Below are positions 25,901-38,700 of a stretch of 64,000 bases of DNA, piece after piece. Positions within the stretch are counted from its first letter, which is position 1. Each line of letters opens with the position of its first letter. The notes beneath the pieces are model-generated. The model saw only the letters and a list, made by a program, of their open reading frames with translations. It was not told the DNA's origin and made no database searches. The stretch covers positions 27,192,001-27,256,000 of the forward strand of contig NC_133570.1 of assembly GCF_048773025.1 (NCBI RefSeq), read 5' to 3'. The DNA comes from Camelus bactrianus. Taxonomy: Eukaryota; Chordata; Mammalia; Artiodactyla; Camelidae. Made by a program: the position numbers and the translations under genes.

Positions 25901-28790
25901 AGGGAGAAGTCCGCTAATTACCTCCCCTGTCCATGGGGAGGCACTAGATGCTACCTTCTTTTCCAGCACAACCCCCTCCTTTCCCCGGCAGCCCGCACTG
26001 GGAGGGACTCTGGGAAGACACTCGAAGGGCTCCTAGGAGATCCCGGGTGCTGCAGACAGAAGACGGAACCTCCCCACACTCAGAATTCCGAAACACGGGT
26101 GACTGTGTGGGTGAGGTTTAGGGCCGCACTCCACGCAGCTTCCTGGTGTCACAGGTGTTCCCTGGCAGGGGGAAGTCCGCTAACTACCTCCCTTGTCCAT
26201 GGGGAGGCACTAGATGCTACCTACGTTTCCAGCCCAACCCCCGCCTTTCCCCGGCTGCCCTCACAGTGAGGGACTCTGGGAAGACCCTCGAAGGGCTCCT
26301 AGGAGATCCCGGGTGCTGAAGACAGAAGACGGAACCTCCCCACACTCAGAATTCCGGAACACGGATGACTGTGTGGGGGAGGTTCGGGGCCGCTCTCCAC
26401 GCAGCTGCCTGGTGTCACAGGTGTTCCCTGGCAGGTGGAAGTCCGCTAATTACCTCCCCTGTCCATGGGGAGGCTCTAGATGCTACCTGCGTTTCCAGCA
26501 CATCCCCCTACTTTCCCCGGCAGCCTGCACAGGGAGGGACTCTGGGAAGACACTCGAAGGGCTCCTAGGAGATCCCGGGTGCTGCAGACAGAAGACGGAA
26601 CCTCCCCATACTCAGAATTCCGGAACACGGTTGACTGTGTGGGGGAGGTTCGGGGTCGACCTCCACGCAGCTGCCTGGTGTCACAGGTGTTCCCTGGCAG
26701 GGGGAAGTCCGCTAATTACCTCCCCTGTCCATGGGGAGGCACTAGATGCTACCTGCGTTTCCAGCCCAACCCCCGCCTTTCTCTGGCTGCCCGCACTGGG
26801 AGGGACTCGGGGAAGAATCTCGAAGGGCTCCTAGGAGATCCCGGGTGCTGCAGACAGACGACGGAACCTCCCCACACTCAGAATTCCGGAACACGGCTGA
26901 CTGTGTAGGGGAGGTTCGGGGCCGCCCTCCACGCAGCTGCCTTCTGTCACAGGTGTTCCCTGGCAGGTGGAAGTCCGCTAATTACATCCCCTGTCCATGG
27001 GGAGGCACTAGATGCTACCTGCGTTTCCAGCCCAACCCCCGCCTTTCCCCGGCAACCCGCACTGGGACGGACTGGGGGAAGACACTCGAAGGGCTCCTAG
27101 GAGATCCCGGGTGCTGCAGACAGAAGACGGAACCTCCCCACACTCAGAATTCCGGAACACGGGTGACTGTGTGGGTGAGGTTTAGGGCCGCACTCCACGC
27201 AGCTTCCTGGTGTCACAGGTGTTCCCTGGCAGGGGGAAGTCCGCTAATTACCTCCCTTGTCCATGGGGAGGCACTAGATGCTACCTGCGTTTCCAGCCCA
27301 ACCCCCGCCTTTCCCCGGCTGCCCTCAAAGTGAGGGACTCTGGGAAGACCCTCGAAGGGCTCCTAGGAGATCCCGGGTGCTGAAGACAGAAGACGGAACC
27401 TCCCCACACTCAGAATTCCGGAACACGGATGACTGTGTGGGGGGGTTCGGGGCCGCTCTCCACGCAGCTGCCTGGTGTCACAGGTGTTCCCTGGCAGGTG
27501 GAAGTCCGCTAATTACCTCCCCTGTCCATGGGGAGGCACTAGATGCTACCTGCGTTTCCAGCACAACCCCCTACTTTCCCCGGCAGCCTGCACAGGGAGG
27601 GACTCTGGGAACACACTCGAAGGGCTCCTAGGAGATCCCGTGTGCTGCAGACAGAAGACGGAACCTCCCCACACTCAGAATTCCGGAACACGGTTGACTG
27701 TGTGGGGGAGGTTCGGGGCCGACCTCCACGCAGCTGCCTGGTGTCACAGGTGTTCCCTGGCAGGGGGAAGTCCGCTAATTACCTCCCCTGTCCATGGGGA
27801 GGCACTAGATGCTACCTGCGTTTCCAGCCCAACCCCCGCCTTTCTCTGGCTGCCCGCACTGGGAGGGACTCGGGGAAGACTCTCGAAGGGCTCCTAGGAG
27901 ATCCCGGGTGCTGCAGACAGAAGACGGGACCTCCCCACACTCAGAATTCCGGAACACGGCTGACTGTGTGGGGGAGGTTCGGGGCCGCCCTCCACGCAGC
28001 TGCCTTCTGTCACAGGTGTTCCCTGGCAGGTGGAAGTCCGCTAATTACCTCCCCTATCCATGGGGAGGCACTAGATGCTACCTGCGTTTCCAGCACAACC
28101 CCCTCCTTTCCCCGGCAGCCCGCAAAGTGAGGGACTCTGGGAAGACACTCGAAGGGCTCCTAGGAGATCCCGGGTGCTGCAGACAAAAGACGGATCCTCC
28201 CCACACTCAGAATCCCGGAACACGTCTGACTGTGTGGGTGAGGTTTAGGGCCGCCCTCTACGCAGCTGCCTGGTGTCACAGGTGTTCCCTGGCAGGGGGA
28301 AGTCCGCTAATTACCTCCCCTGTCCATGGGGAGGCACTAGATGCTACCTGCGTTTCCAGCCCAACCCCCGCCTTTCCCCGGCAGCCAGCACTGGGAGGTA
28401 CTCGGGGAAGACACTCGAAGGGCTCCTAGGAGATCCCGGGTGCTGCAGACAGAAGACGGAACCTCCCCACACTCAGAATTCCGGAACACGGATGACTGTG
28501 TGGGGGAGGTTCGGGGCCGCCCTCCACGCAGCTGCCTGGTGTCACAGGTGTTCCCTGGCAGGGGGAAGTCCGCTAATTACCTCCCCTGTCCATGGGGAGG
28601 CACTAGATGCTACCTGCGTTTCCAGCCCAACCCCCGCATTTCTCTGGCTGCCCGCACTGGGAGGGACTCGGGGAAGACTCTCGAAAGGCTCCTAGGATAT
28701 CCCGGGTGCTGCAGACAGAAGACGGAACCTCCCCACACTCAGAATTCCGGAACACGGCTGACTGCGTGGGGGAGGTTCGGGGCCGCCCTA
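22905..28790. repeat. overlapping 11- and 12-monomer-spaced duplications
   Basis: 23,110-23,900 matches 26,040-26,830 at 2,924-2,925 bp, sharing GGCTCTAGATGC, CACATCCCCC and GGGGTCGACC. 23,905-25,600 matches 27,096-28,790 at 3,191 bp, sharing GGGAACACACTCG, AGACGGGACCTCC and GGGAGGTACTCGG. The first unit of the second pair abuts the last of the first pair, so the order is two blocks followed by altered copies of the same two blocks. The segment 22,159-22,900 also matches 10,463-11,200 at 11,696 bp. One unit near 23,785 has lost a base and reads GGGGAATTCCCTAATT. Confidence 0.85.
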
Positions 28791-30890
28791 CACGCAGCTG
28801 CCTGGTGTCACAGGTGTTCCCTGGCAGGGAGAAGTCCGCTAATTACCTCCCCTGTCCATGGGGAGGCACTAGATGCTACCTTCTTTTCCAGCACAACCCC
28901 CTCCTTTCCCCGGCAGCCCGCACTGGGAGGGACTCTGGGAAGACACTCGAAGGGCTCCTAGGAGATTCCGGGTGCTGCAGACAGAAGACGGAACCTCCCC
29001 ACAATCAGAATTCCAGAACACGGCTGACTGTGTGGGGGAGGTTCGGGGCCGCCCTCCACGCAGCTGCCTGCTGTCACAGGTGTTCCCTGGCAGGGGGAAG
29101 TCCGCTAATTACCTCCCCTGTCCATGTGGAGGCACTAGATGCTACCTGCGTTTCCAGCCCAACCCCCGCCTTTCCCCGGCAGCCCGCACAGGGAGGGACT
29201 CGGGGAAGACACTCGAAGGGCTCCTAGGAGATCCCGGGTGCTGCAGGCAGAAGACGGAACCTCCCCACACTCAGAATACCGGAACACGGCTGACTGCGTG
29301 GGGGAGGTTCGGGGCCGCCCTCCACGCAGTTGGCTGGTGTCACAGGTGTTCCCTGGCAGGGGGAAGTCCGCTAATTACCTCCCCTGTCCATGGGGAGGCA
29401 CTAGATGCTACCTGCTTTTCCAGCAAAACCCCCTCGTTTCCCCGGCAGCCCGCAAAGTGAGGGACTCTGGGAAGACACTCGAAGGGCTCCTAGGAGATCC
29501 CGGGTGCTGCAGACAAAACACGGATCCTCCCCACACTCAGAATCCCGGAACACGTGTGACTGTGTGGGTGAGGTTTAGGGCCGCCCTCCACGCAGCTGCC
29601 TGGTGTCACAGGTGTTCCCTGGCAGGGGGAAGTCCACTAATTACCTCCCCTGTCCATGGGGAGGCACTAGATGCTACCTGCGTTTCCAGCCCAACCCCCG
29701 CCTTTCCCGGCAGCCCGCACTGGGAGGGACTCGGGGAAGACACTGGAAGGGCTCCTAGGAGATCCTGGGTGCTGCAGACAGAAGACGGAACCTCCCCACA
29801 CTCAGAATCCCGGAGCACGGATGACTGTGTGGGGGAGGTTCGGGGCCGCCCTCCACGCAGCTGCCTGGTGTCACAGGTGTTCCCTGGCAGGGGGAAGTCC
29901 GCTAATTACCTCCCCTGTCCATGGGGAGGCACTAGATGCTACCTGCGTTTCCAGCCCAACCCCCGCCTTTCTCTGGCTGCCCGCACTGGGAGGGACTCGG
30001 GGAAGACTCTCGAAAGGCTCCTAGGATATCCCGGGTGCTGCAGACAGAAGACGGAACCTCCCCACACTCAGAATTCCGGAACACGGCTGACTGCGTGGGG
30101 GAGGTTCGGGGCCGCCCTCCACGCAGCTGCTTGGTGTCACAGGTGTTCCCTGGCAGGGGGAAGTCCGCTTATTACCTCCCCTTTCCATGGGGAGGCACAA
30201 GATGCTACCTGCTTTTCCAGCCCAACCCCCGCATTTCCCCGGCAGCCCGCACTGGGAGGGACTCGGGGAAGACACTCGAAGGGCTCCTAGGAGATCCCGG
30301 GTGCTGCAGACAGAAGACGGAACCTCCCCACACTCAGAATTCCGGAACACGGCTGACTGCGTGGGGGAGGTTCTGGGCCGCCCTCCACGCAGCTGCCTGG
30401 AGTCACAGGTGTTCCCTGGCAGGGGGAAGTCCGCTAATTACCTCCCCTGTCCATGGGGAGGCACAAGATGGTACCTGCTTTTCCAGCCCAACCCCCGCAT
30501 TTCCCCGTCAGCCCGCACTGGGAGGGACTCGGGGAAGACACTCGAAGGGCTCCTAGGAGATCCCGGGTGCTGCAGACAGAAGACGGAACCTCCCCACACT
30601 CAGAATTCCGGAACACGGCTGACTGTGTGGGGGAGGTTCGGGGCCGCCCTCCACGCAGCTGCCTGGTGTCACAGGTGTTCCCTGGCAGGGAGAAGTCCGC
30701 TAATTACCTCCCCTGTCCATGGGGAGGCACTAGATGCTACCTTCTTTTCCAGCACAACCCCCTCCTTTCCCCGGCAGCCCGCACTGGGAGGGACTCTGGG
30801 AAGACACTCGAAGGGCTCCTAGGAGATTCCGGGTGCTGCAGACAGAAGACGGAACCTCCCCACAATCAGAATTCCAGAACACGGCTGACT
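28790..30890. repeat. transition region with 7-monomer-spaced repeats
   Basis: About eight monomers. 28,800-29,260 matches 30,661-31,120 at 1,861 bp (seven monomers less one base); the shared variants are CTACCTTCTTTTCC, GGAGATTCCGGG and CCTGCTGTCACAGG. A one-base loss in the pyrimidine tract near 29,707 moves the phase. That loss joins two open frames and creates the longest open frame in the window (29,139-30,290), which I do not consider a gene. Confidence 0.8.
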
Positions 30891-33800
30891 GTGTGGGGGA
30901 GGTTCGGGGCCGCCCTCCCCGCAGCTGCCTGCTGTCACAGGTGTTCCCTGGCAGGGGGAAGTCCGCTAATTACCTCCCCTGTCCATGGGGAGGCACTAGA
31001 TGCTAACTGCGTTTCCAGCCCAACCCCCGCCTTTCCCCGGCAGCCCGCACAGGGAGGGACTCGGGGAAGACACTCGAAGGGCTCCTAGGAGATCCCGGGT
31101 GCTGCAGACAGAAGACGGAACCTCCCCACACTCAGAATTCCGGAACACGGCTGACTGCGTGGGGGAGGTTCGGGGCCGCCCTCCACGCAGCTGCCTGGTG
31201 TCACAGGTGTTCCCTGGCAGGGGGAAGTCCGCTAATTACCTCCCCTGTCCATGGGGAGGCACAAGATGCTACCTGCTTTTCCAGCCCAACCCCCGCATTT
31301 CCCCGGCAGCCCGCAAAGGGAGGGTCTCGGTGAAGACACTCGAAGGGCTCCTAGGAGATCCCGGGTGCTGCAGACAGAAGACGGAACCTCCCCACAATCA
31401 GAATTCCAGAACACGGCTGACTGTGTGGGGGAGGTTCGGGGCCGCCCTCCACGCATCTGCCTGGTGTCACAGGTGTTCCCTGGCAGGGGGAAGTCCGCTA
31501 ATTACCTCCCCTGTCCATGGGGAGGCACTAGATGCTAACTGCGTTTCCAGCCCAACCCCCGCCTATCCCCGGCAGCCCGCACTGGGAGGGACTCGGGGAA
31601 GACACTCGAAGGGCTCCTAGGAGATCCCGGGTGCCGCAGACAGAAGACGGAACCTCCCCACACTCAGAATTCCGGAACACGGATGACTGTGTTGGGGAGG
31701 TTCGGGGCCGCCCTCCACGCAGCTGCCTTGTGTCACAGGTGTTCCCTGGCAGGTGGAAGTCCGCTAAATACCTCCCCTGTCCATGGGGAGGCACTAGATG
31801 CTACCTGCTTTTCCAGCACAACCCCCTCCTTTCCCCGGCAGCCCGCAAAGGGAGGGACTCTGGGAAGATACTCGAAGGGCTCCTAGGAGATCCCGGGTGC
31901 TGCAGACAGAAGACGGAACCTCCCCACACTCAGAATTCCGGAACACGGCTGACTGTGTGGGGGAGGTTCGGGGCCGCCCTCCACGCAGCTGCCTGGTGTC
32001 TCAGGTGTTCCCTGGCAGGGAGAAGTCCGCTAATTACCTCCCCTGTCCATGGGGAGGCACTAGATGCTACCTGCGTTTCCAGCCCAACCCCCTCCTTTCC
32101 TCGGCAGCCCGCACTGGGACGGACTGGGGGAAGACACTCGAAGGGCTCCTAGGAGATCCCGGGTGCTGCAGACAGAAGACGGAACCTCCCCACACTCAGA
32201 ATTCCGGAACACGGCTGACTGCGTGGGGGAGGTTCGGGGCCGCCCTCCACGCAGCTGCCTGGTGTCACAGGTGTTCCCTGGCAGGGGGAAGTCCGCTAAT
32301 TACCTCCCCTGTCAATGGGGAGTCACAAGATGCTACCTGCTTTTCCAGCCCAACCCCCGCATTTCCCCGGCAGCCCGCACTGGGAGGGACTCGGGGAAGA
32401 CACTCGAAGGGCTCCTAGGAGATCCCGGGTGCTGCAGACAGAAGACGGAACCTCCCCACACTCAGAATTCCGGAACACGGATGACTGTGTGGGGGAGGTT
32501 CGGGGCCGCCCTCCACGCAGCTGCCTGGTGTCACAGGTGTTCCCTGGCAGGGAGAAGTCCGCTAATTACCTCCCCTATCCATGGGGAGGCACTAGATGCT
32601 ACCTGCTTTTCCAGCACAACCCCCTCCTTTCCCCGGCAGCCCGCACAGGGAGGGACTCTGGGAAGACACTCGAAGGGCTCCTAGGAGATCCCGGGTGCTG
32701 CAGACAGAAGACGGAACCTCCCCACACTCAGAATTCCGGAACACGGCTGACTGTGTGGGGGAGGTTCGGGGCCGCCCTCCACGCAGCTGCCTGGTGTCAC
32801 AGGTGTTCCCTGGCAGGGAGAAGTCAGCTAATTACCTCCCCTGTCCATGGGGAGGCACTAGATGCTACCTGCGTTTCCAGCCCAACCCCCTCCATTCCTC
32901 GGCAGCCCGCACTGGGACGGACTGGGGGAAGACACTCGAAGGGCTCCTAGGAGATCCCGGGTGCTGCAGACAGAAGACGGAACCTCCCCACACTCAGAAT
33001 TCCGGAACACGGGTGACTGTGTGGGTGAGGTTTAGGGCCGCACTCCACGCAGCTTCCTGGTGTCACAGGTGTTCCCTGGCAGGGGGAAGTCCGCTAATTA
33101 CCTCCCTTGTCCATGGGGAGGCACTAGATGCTACCTGCGTTTCCAGCCCAACCCCCGCCTTTCCCCGGCTGCCCTCACAGTGAGGGACTCTGGGAAGACC
33201 CTCGAAGGGCTCCTAGGAGATCCCGGGTGCTGAAGACAGAAGACGGAACCTCCCCACACTCAGAATTCCGGAACACGGATGACTGTGTGGGGGGGTTCGG
33301 GGCCGCTCTCCACGCAGCTGCCTGGTGTCACAGGTGTTCCCTGGCAGGTGGAAGTCCGCTAATTACCTCCCCTGTCCATGGGGAGGCACTAGATGCTACC
33401 TGCGTTTCCAGCCCAACCCCCGCCTTTCCCCGGCAGCCCGCACTGGGAGGGACTCGGGGAAGACACTCGAAGGGCTCCTAGGAGATCCCGGGTTCTGCAG
33501 ACAGAAGACGGAACCTCCCCACACTCAGAATTCCGGAACAAGGCTGACTGCGTGGGGGAGGTTCGGGGCCGCCCTCCACGCAGCTGCTTGGTGTCACAGG
33601 TGTTCCCTGGCAGGGGGAAGTCCGCTAATTACCTCCCCTGTCCATGGGGAGGCACAAGATGCTACCTGCTTTTCCAGCCCAACCCCCGCATTTCCCCGGC
33701 AGCCCGCACTGGGAGGGACTAGGGGAAGACACTCGAAGGGCTCCTAGGAGATCCCGGGTGCTGCAGACAGAAGACGGAACCTCCCCACACTCAGAATTCC

Positions 33801-36800
33801 GGAACACGGCTGACTGCGTGGGGGAGGTCCTGGGCCGCCCTCCACGCAGCTGCCTGGTGTCACAGGTGTTCCCTGGCAGGGGGAAGTCCGCTAATTACCT
33901 CCCCTGTCCATGGGGAGGCACAAGATGCTACCTGCTTTTCCAGCCCAACCCCCGCATTTCCCCGTCAGCCCGCACTGTGAGGGACTCGGGGAAGACACTC
34001 GAAGGGCTCCTAGGAGATCCCGGGTGCTGCAGACAGAAGACGGAACCTCCCCACACTCAGAATTCCGGAACAAGGCTGACTGTGTGGGGGAGGTTCGGCG
34101 CCGCCCTCCACGCAGCTGCCTGGTGTCACAGGTGTTCCCTGGCAGGGAGAAGTCCGCTAATTACCTCCCCTGTCCATGGGGAGGCACTAGATGCTTCCTG
34201 CTTTTCCAGCACAACCCCCTCATTTCCCCGGCAGCCCGCACTGGGAGGGACTCTGGGAAGACACTCGAAGGGCTTCTAGGAGATCCCGGGTGCTGCAGAC
34301 TGAAGACGGAACCTCCCCACAATCAGAATTCCAGAACACGGCTGACTGTGTGGGGGAGGTTCGGGGCCGCCCTCCACGCAGCTGCCTGGTGTCACAGGTG
34401 TTCCCTGGCAGGGAGAAGTCAGCTAATTACCTCCCCTGTCCATGGGGAGGCACTAGATGCTACCTGCGTTTCCAGCCCAACCCCCGCCTTTCCCCGGCAG
34501 CCCGCACTGGGAGGGACTCGGGGAAGACACTCGAAGGGCTCCTAGGAGATCCCGGGTTCTGCAGACAGAAGACGGAACCTCCCCACAATCAGAATTCCAC
34601 AACACGGCTGACTGTGTGGGGGAGGTTCGGGGCCGCCCTCCACGCAGCTGCCTGCTGTCACAGGTGTTCCCTGGCAGGGGGAAGTCCGCTAATTACCTCC
34701 CCTGTCCATGGGGAGGCACTAGATGCTACCTGCGTTTCCAGCCCAACCCCCGCCTTTCCCCGGCAGCCCGCACTGGGAGGGACTCGGGGAAGACACTCGA
34801 AGGGCTCCTAGGAGATCCCGGGTGCTGCAGACAGAAGACGGAACCTCCCCACACTCAGAATTCCGGAACACGGCTGACTGCGTGGGGGAGGTTCGGGGCC
34901 GCCCTCCACGCAGCTGCCTGGTGTCACAGGTGTTCCCTGGCAGGGGGAAGTCCGCTAAATACCTCCCCAGTCCATGGGGAGGCACAAGATGCTACCTCCT
35001 TTTCCAGCCCAACCCCCGCATTTCCCCGGCAGCCCGCAAAGAGAGGGTCACGGGGAAGACACTCGAAGGGCTCCTAGGAGATCCCGGGTGCTGCAGACAG
35101 AAGACGGAACCTCCCCACATTCAGAATTCCAGAACACGGCTGACTGTGTGGGGGAGGTTCGGGGCCGCCCTCCACGCAGCTGCCTGGTGTCACAGGTGTT
35201 CCCTGGCAGGGGGAAGTCCGCTAATTACCTCCCCTGTCCATGGGGAGGCACTAGATGCTACCTGCGTTTCCAGCCCAACCCCCGTCTTTCCCCGGCAGCC
35301 CGCACTGGGAGGGACTCGGGGAAGACACTCGAAGGGCTCCTAGGAGATCCCGGGTGCTGCAGACGGAAGACGGAACCTCCCCACACTCAGAATTCCGGAA
35401 CACGGATGACTGTGTTGGGGAGGTTCGGGGCCGCCCTCCACGCAGCTGCCTGGTGTCACAGGTGTTCCCTGGCAGTTGGAAGTCCGCTAATTACCTCCCC
35501 TGTCCATGGGGAGGCACTAGATGCTACCTGCTTTTCCAGCACAACCCCCTCCTTTCCCCGGCAGCCCGCAAAGGGAGGGACTCTGGGAAGACACTTGAAG
35601 GGCTCCTAGGAGTTCCCGGGTGCTGCAGACAAAAGATGGATCCTCCCCACACTCAGAATCCCGGAACACGTCTGACTGTGTGGGTGAAGTTTAGGGCCGC
35701 CCTCCACGCAGCTGCCTGGTGTCACAGGTGTTCCCTGGCAGGGGGAAGTCCGCTAATTACCTCCCCTGTCCATGGGGAGGCACTAGATGCTACCTGCGTT
35801 TCCAGCCCAACCCCCGCCTTTCTCTGGCTGCCCGCACTGGGAGGGACTCGGGGAAGACTCTCGAAAGGCTCCTAGGATATCCCGGGTGCTGCAGACAGAA
35901 GACGGAACCTCCCCACACTCAGAATTCCGGAACACGGCTGACTGCGTGGGGGAGGTTCGGGGCCGCCCTCCACGCAGCTGCTTGGTGTCACAGGTTTTCC
36001 CTGGCAGGGGGAAGTCCGCTAATTACCTCCCCTGTCCATGGGGAGGCACAAGATGCTACCTGCTTTTCCAGCTCAACTCCCGCATTTCCCCGGCAGCCCG
36101 CACTGGGAGGGACTCGGGGAAGACACTCGAAGGGCTCCTAGGAGATCCCGGGTGCTGCAGACAGAAGACGGAACCTCCCCACACTCAGAATTCCGGAACA
36201 CGGCTGACTGCGTGGGGGAGGTACTGGGCCGCCCTCCACGCAGCTTCCTGGTGTCACAGGTGTTCCCTGGCAGGGGGAAGTCCGCTATTTACCTCCCCTG
36301 TCCATGGGGAGGCACAAGATGCTACCTGCTTTTCCAGCCCAACCCCCGCATTTCCCCGTCAGCCCGCACTGGGAGGGACTCGGGGAAGACACTCGAAGGG
36401 CTCCTAGGAGATCCCGGGTGCTGTAGACAGAAGACGGAACCTCCCCACACTCAGAATTCCGGAACACGGCTGACTGTGTGGGGGAGGTTCGGGGCCGCCC
36501 TCCACGCAGCTGCCTGGTGTCACAGGTGTTCCCTGGCAGGGAGAAGTCCGCTAATTACCTCCCCTGTCCATGGGGAGGCACTAGATGCTACCTTCTTTTC
36601 CAGCACAACCCCCTCCTTTCCCCGGCAGCCCGCACTGGGAGGGACTCTGGGAAGACACTCGAAGTGCTCCTAGGAGATTCCGGGTGCTGCAGACAGAAGA
36701 CGGAACCTCCACACAATCAGAATTCCAGAACACGGCTGACTGTGTGGGGGAGGTTCGGGGCCGCCCTCCACGCAGCTGCCTGGTGTCACAGGTGTTCCCT

Positions 36801-38700
36801 GGCAGGGAGAAGTCCGCTAATTACCTCCCCTGTCCATGGGGAGGCACTAGATGCTACCTGCGTTTCCAGCCCACCCCCCTCCTTTCCTCGACAGCCCGCA
36901 AAGTGAGGGACTCTGGGAAGACCCTCGAAGGGCTCCTAGGAGATCCCGGGTGCTGCAGACAGAAGACGGAACCTCCCCACAATCAGAATTCTAGAACACG
37001 GCTGACTGTGTGGGGGAGGTTCGGGGCCGCCCTCCACGCAGCTGCCTGCTGTCACAGGTGTTCCCTGGCAGGGGGAAGTCCGCTAATTACCTCCCCTGTC
37101 CATGGGGAGGCACAAGATGCTACCTGCTTTTCCAGCCCAACCCCCGCATTTCCCTGGCAGCCCGCAAAGGGAGGGTCTCGGGGAAGACACTCGAAGGGCT
37201 CCTAGGAGATCCCGGGTGCTGCAGACAGAAGACGGAACCTCCCCACAATCAGAATTCCAGAACACGGCTGACTGTGTGGGGGAGGTTCGGGGCCGCCCTC
37301 CACGCAGCTGCCTGGTGTCACAGGTGTTCCCTGGCAGGGGGAAGTCCGCTAATTACCTCCCCTGTCCATGGGGAGGCACTAGATGCTACCTGCGTTTCCA
37401 GCCCAACCCCCGCCTATCCCCGGCAGCCCGCACTGTGAGGGACTCGGGGAAGACACTCGAAGGGCTCCTAGGAGATCCCGGGTGCTGCAGACAGAAGACG
37501 GAACCTCCCCACACTCAGAATTCCGGAACACGGATGACTGTGTTGGGGAGGTTCGGGGCCGCCCTCCACGCAGCTGCCTGGTGTCACAGGTGTTCCCTGG
37601 CAGGTGGAAGTCCGCTAATTACCTCCCCTGTCCATGGGGAGGCACTAGATGCTACCTGCTTTTCCAGCACAACCCCCTCCATTCCCCGGCAGCCCGCAAA
37701 GGGAGGGACTCTGGGAAGACACTCGAAGGGCTCCTAGGAGATCCCGGGTGCTGCAGACAGAAGACGGAACCTCCCCACACTCATAATTCCGGAACACGGC
37801 TGACTGTGTGGGGGAGGTTCGGGGCCGCCCTCCACGCAGCTGCCTGGTGTCACAGGTGTTCCCTGGCAGGGAGAAGTCCGCTAATTACCTCCCCTGTCCA
37901 TGGGGAGGCACTAGATGCTACCTGCGTTTCCAGCCCAACCCCCTCCTTTCCTCTGCAGCCCGCACTGGGACGGACTGGGGGAAGACACTCGAAGGGCTCC
38001 TAGGAGATTCCGGGTGCTGCAGACAAAAGACGGATCCTCCCCACACTCAGAATCCCGGAACACGTCTGACTGTGTGGGTGAGGTTTAGGGCCGCCCTCCA
38101 CGCAGCTGCCTGGTGTCACAGGTGTTCCCTGGCAGGGGGAAGTCCGCTAATTACCTCCCCTGTCCATGGGAAAGCACTAGATGCTACCTGCGTTTCCAGC
38201 CCAACCCCCGCCTTTCCCCGGCAGCCCGCACTGGGAGGGACTCGGGGAAGACACTCGAAGGGCTCCTAAGAGATCCCGGGTGCTGCAGGCAGAAGAAGGA
38301 ACCTCCCCACACTCAGAATTCCGGAACACGGATGACTGTGTGGGGGAGGTTCGGGTCCGCCCTCCACGCAGCTGCCTGGTGTCACAGGTGTTCCCTGGCA
38401 GGGGGAAGTCCGCTAATTACCTCCCCTGTCCATGGGGAGGCACTAGATGCTACCTGCGTTTCCAGCCCAACCCCCGCCTTTCTCTGGCTGCCCGCACTGG
38501 GAGGGACTCGGGGAAGACTCTCGAAGGGCTCCTAGGAGATCCCGGGTGCTGCAGACAGAAGACGGAACCACCCCACACTCAGAATTCTGGAACACGGCTG
38601 ACTGCGTTCGGGAGGTTCGGGGCCGCCCTCCACGCAGCTGCCTGGTGTCACAGGTGTTCCCTGGCAGGTGGAAGTCCGCTAATTACCTCCCCTGTCCATG
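30890..38700. repeat. 15-kb-spaced higher-order block, copy A
   Basis: About 29 monomers that recur in 46,050-53,650. The main offset is 15,159 bp, which is 57 monomers less three single-base losses. Paired private variants include GGTCTCGGTGAAG (31,324 and 46,483), GGGCTTCTAGG, TTCCACAACACGG (34,595 and 49,754), AAAGAGAGGGTCACG and CGCTATTTACC. Between 33.5 and 37.0 kb the two copies run in constant register; two 206-codon windows there differ by one residue each. In three stretches (about 32.0-32.6, 33.23-33.4 and 37.6-38.6 kb) the offset drops by one or two whole monomers. Confidence 0.92.
36250..37090. repeat. 13-monomer-spaced repeat within copy A
   Basis: This segment also matches 39,708-40,548 at 3,458 bp, exactly 13 monomers. 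Shared rare variants are CGCTATTTACC (36,283 and 39,741), GGAGATTCCGGG, CTCCACACAATCAG, CAGCCCACCCCCC (36,868 and 40,326) and AATTCTAGAACACGG (36,987 and 40,445). The same set is present in copy B near 51,442-52,150, so the segment exists three times in the window. Confidence 0.87.

Noticed and set aside
29139-30290. 383-codon open frame, with similar frames of 294, 265 and 245 codons at 16,645, 61,852 and 57,215
   Set aside because: They are satellite read in frame. Because 266 leaves a remainder of two on division by three, each frame runs through all three frames of successive monomers. The longest ones exist only because a one-base or two-base change avoids the stop-rich frame. No conserved protein domain is recognisable.
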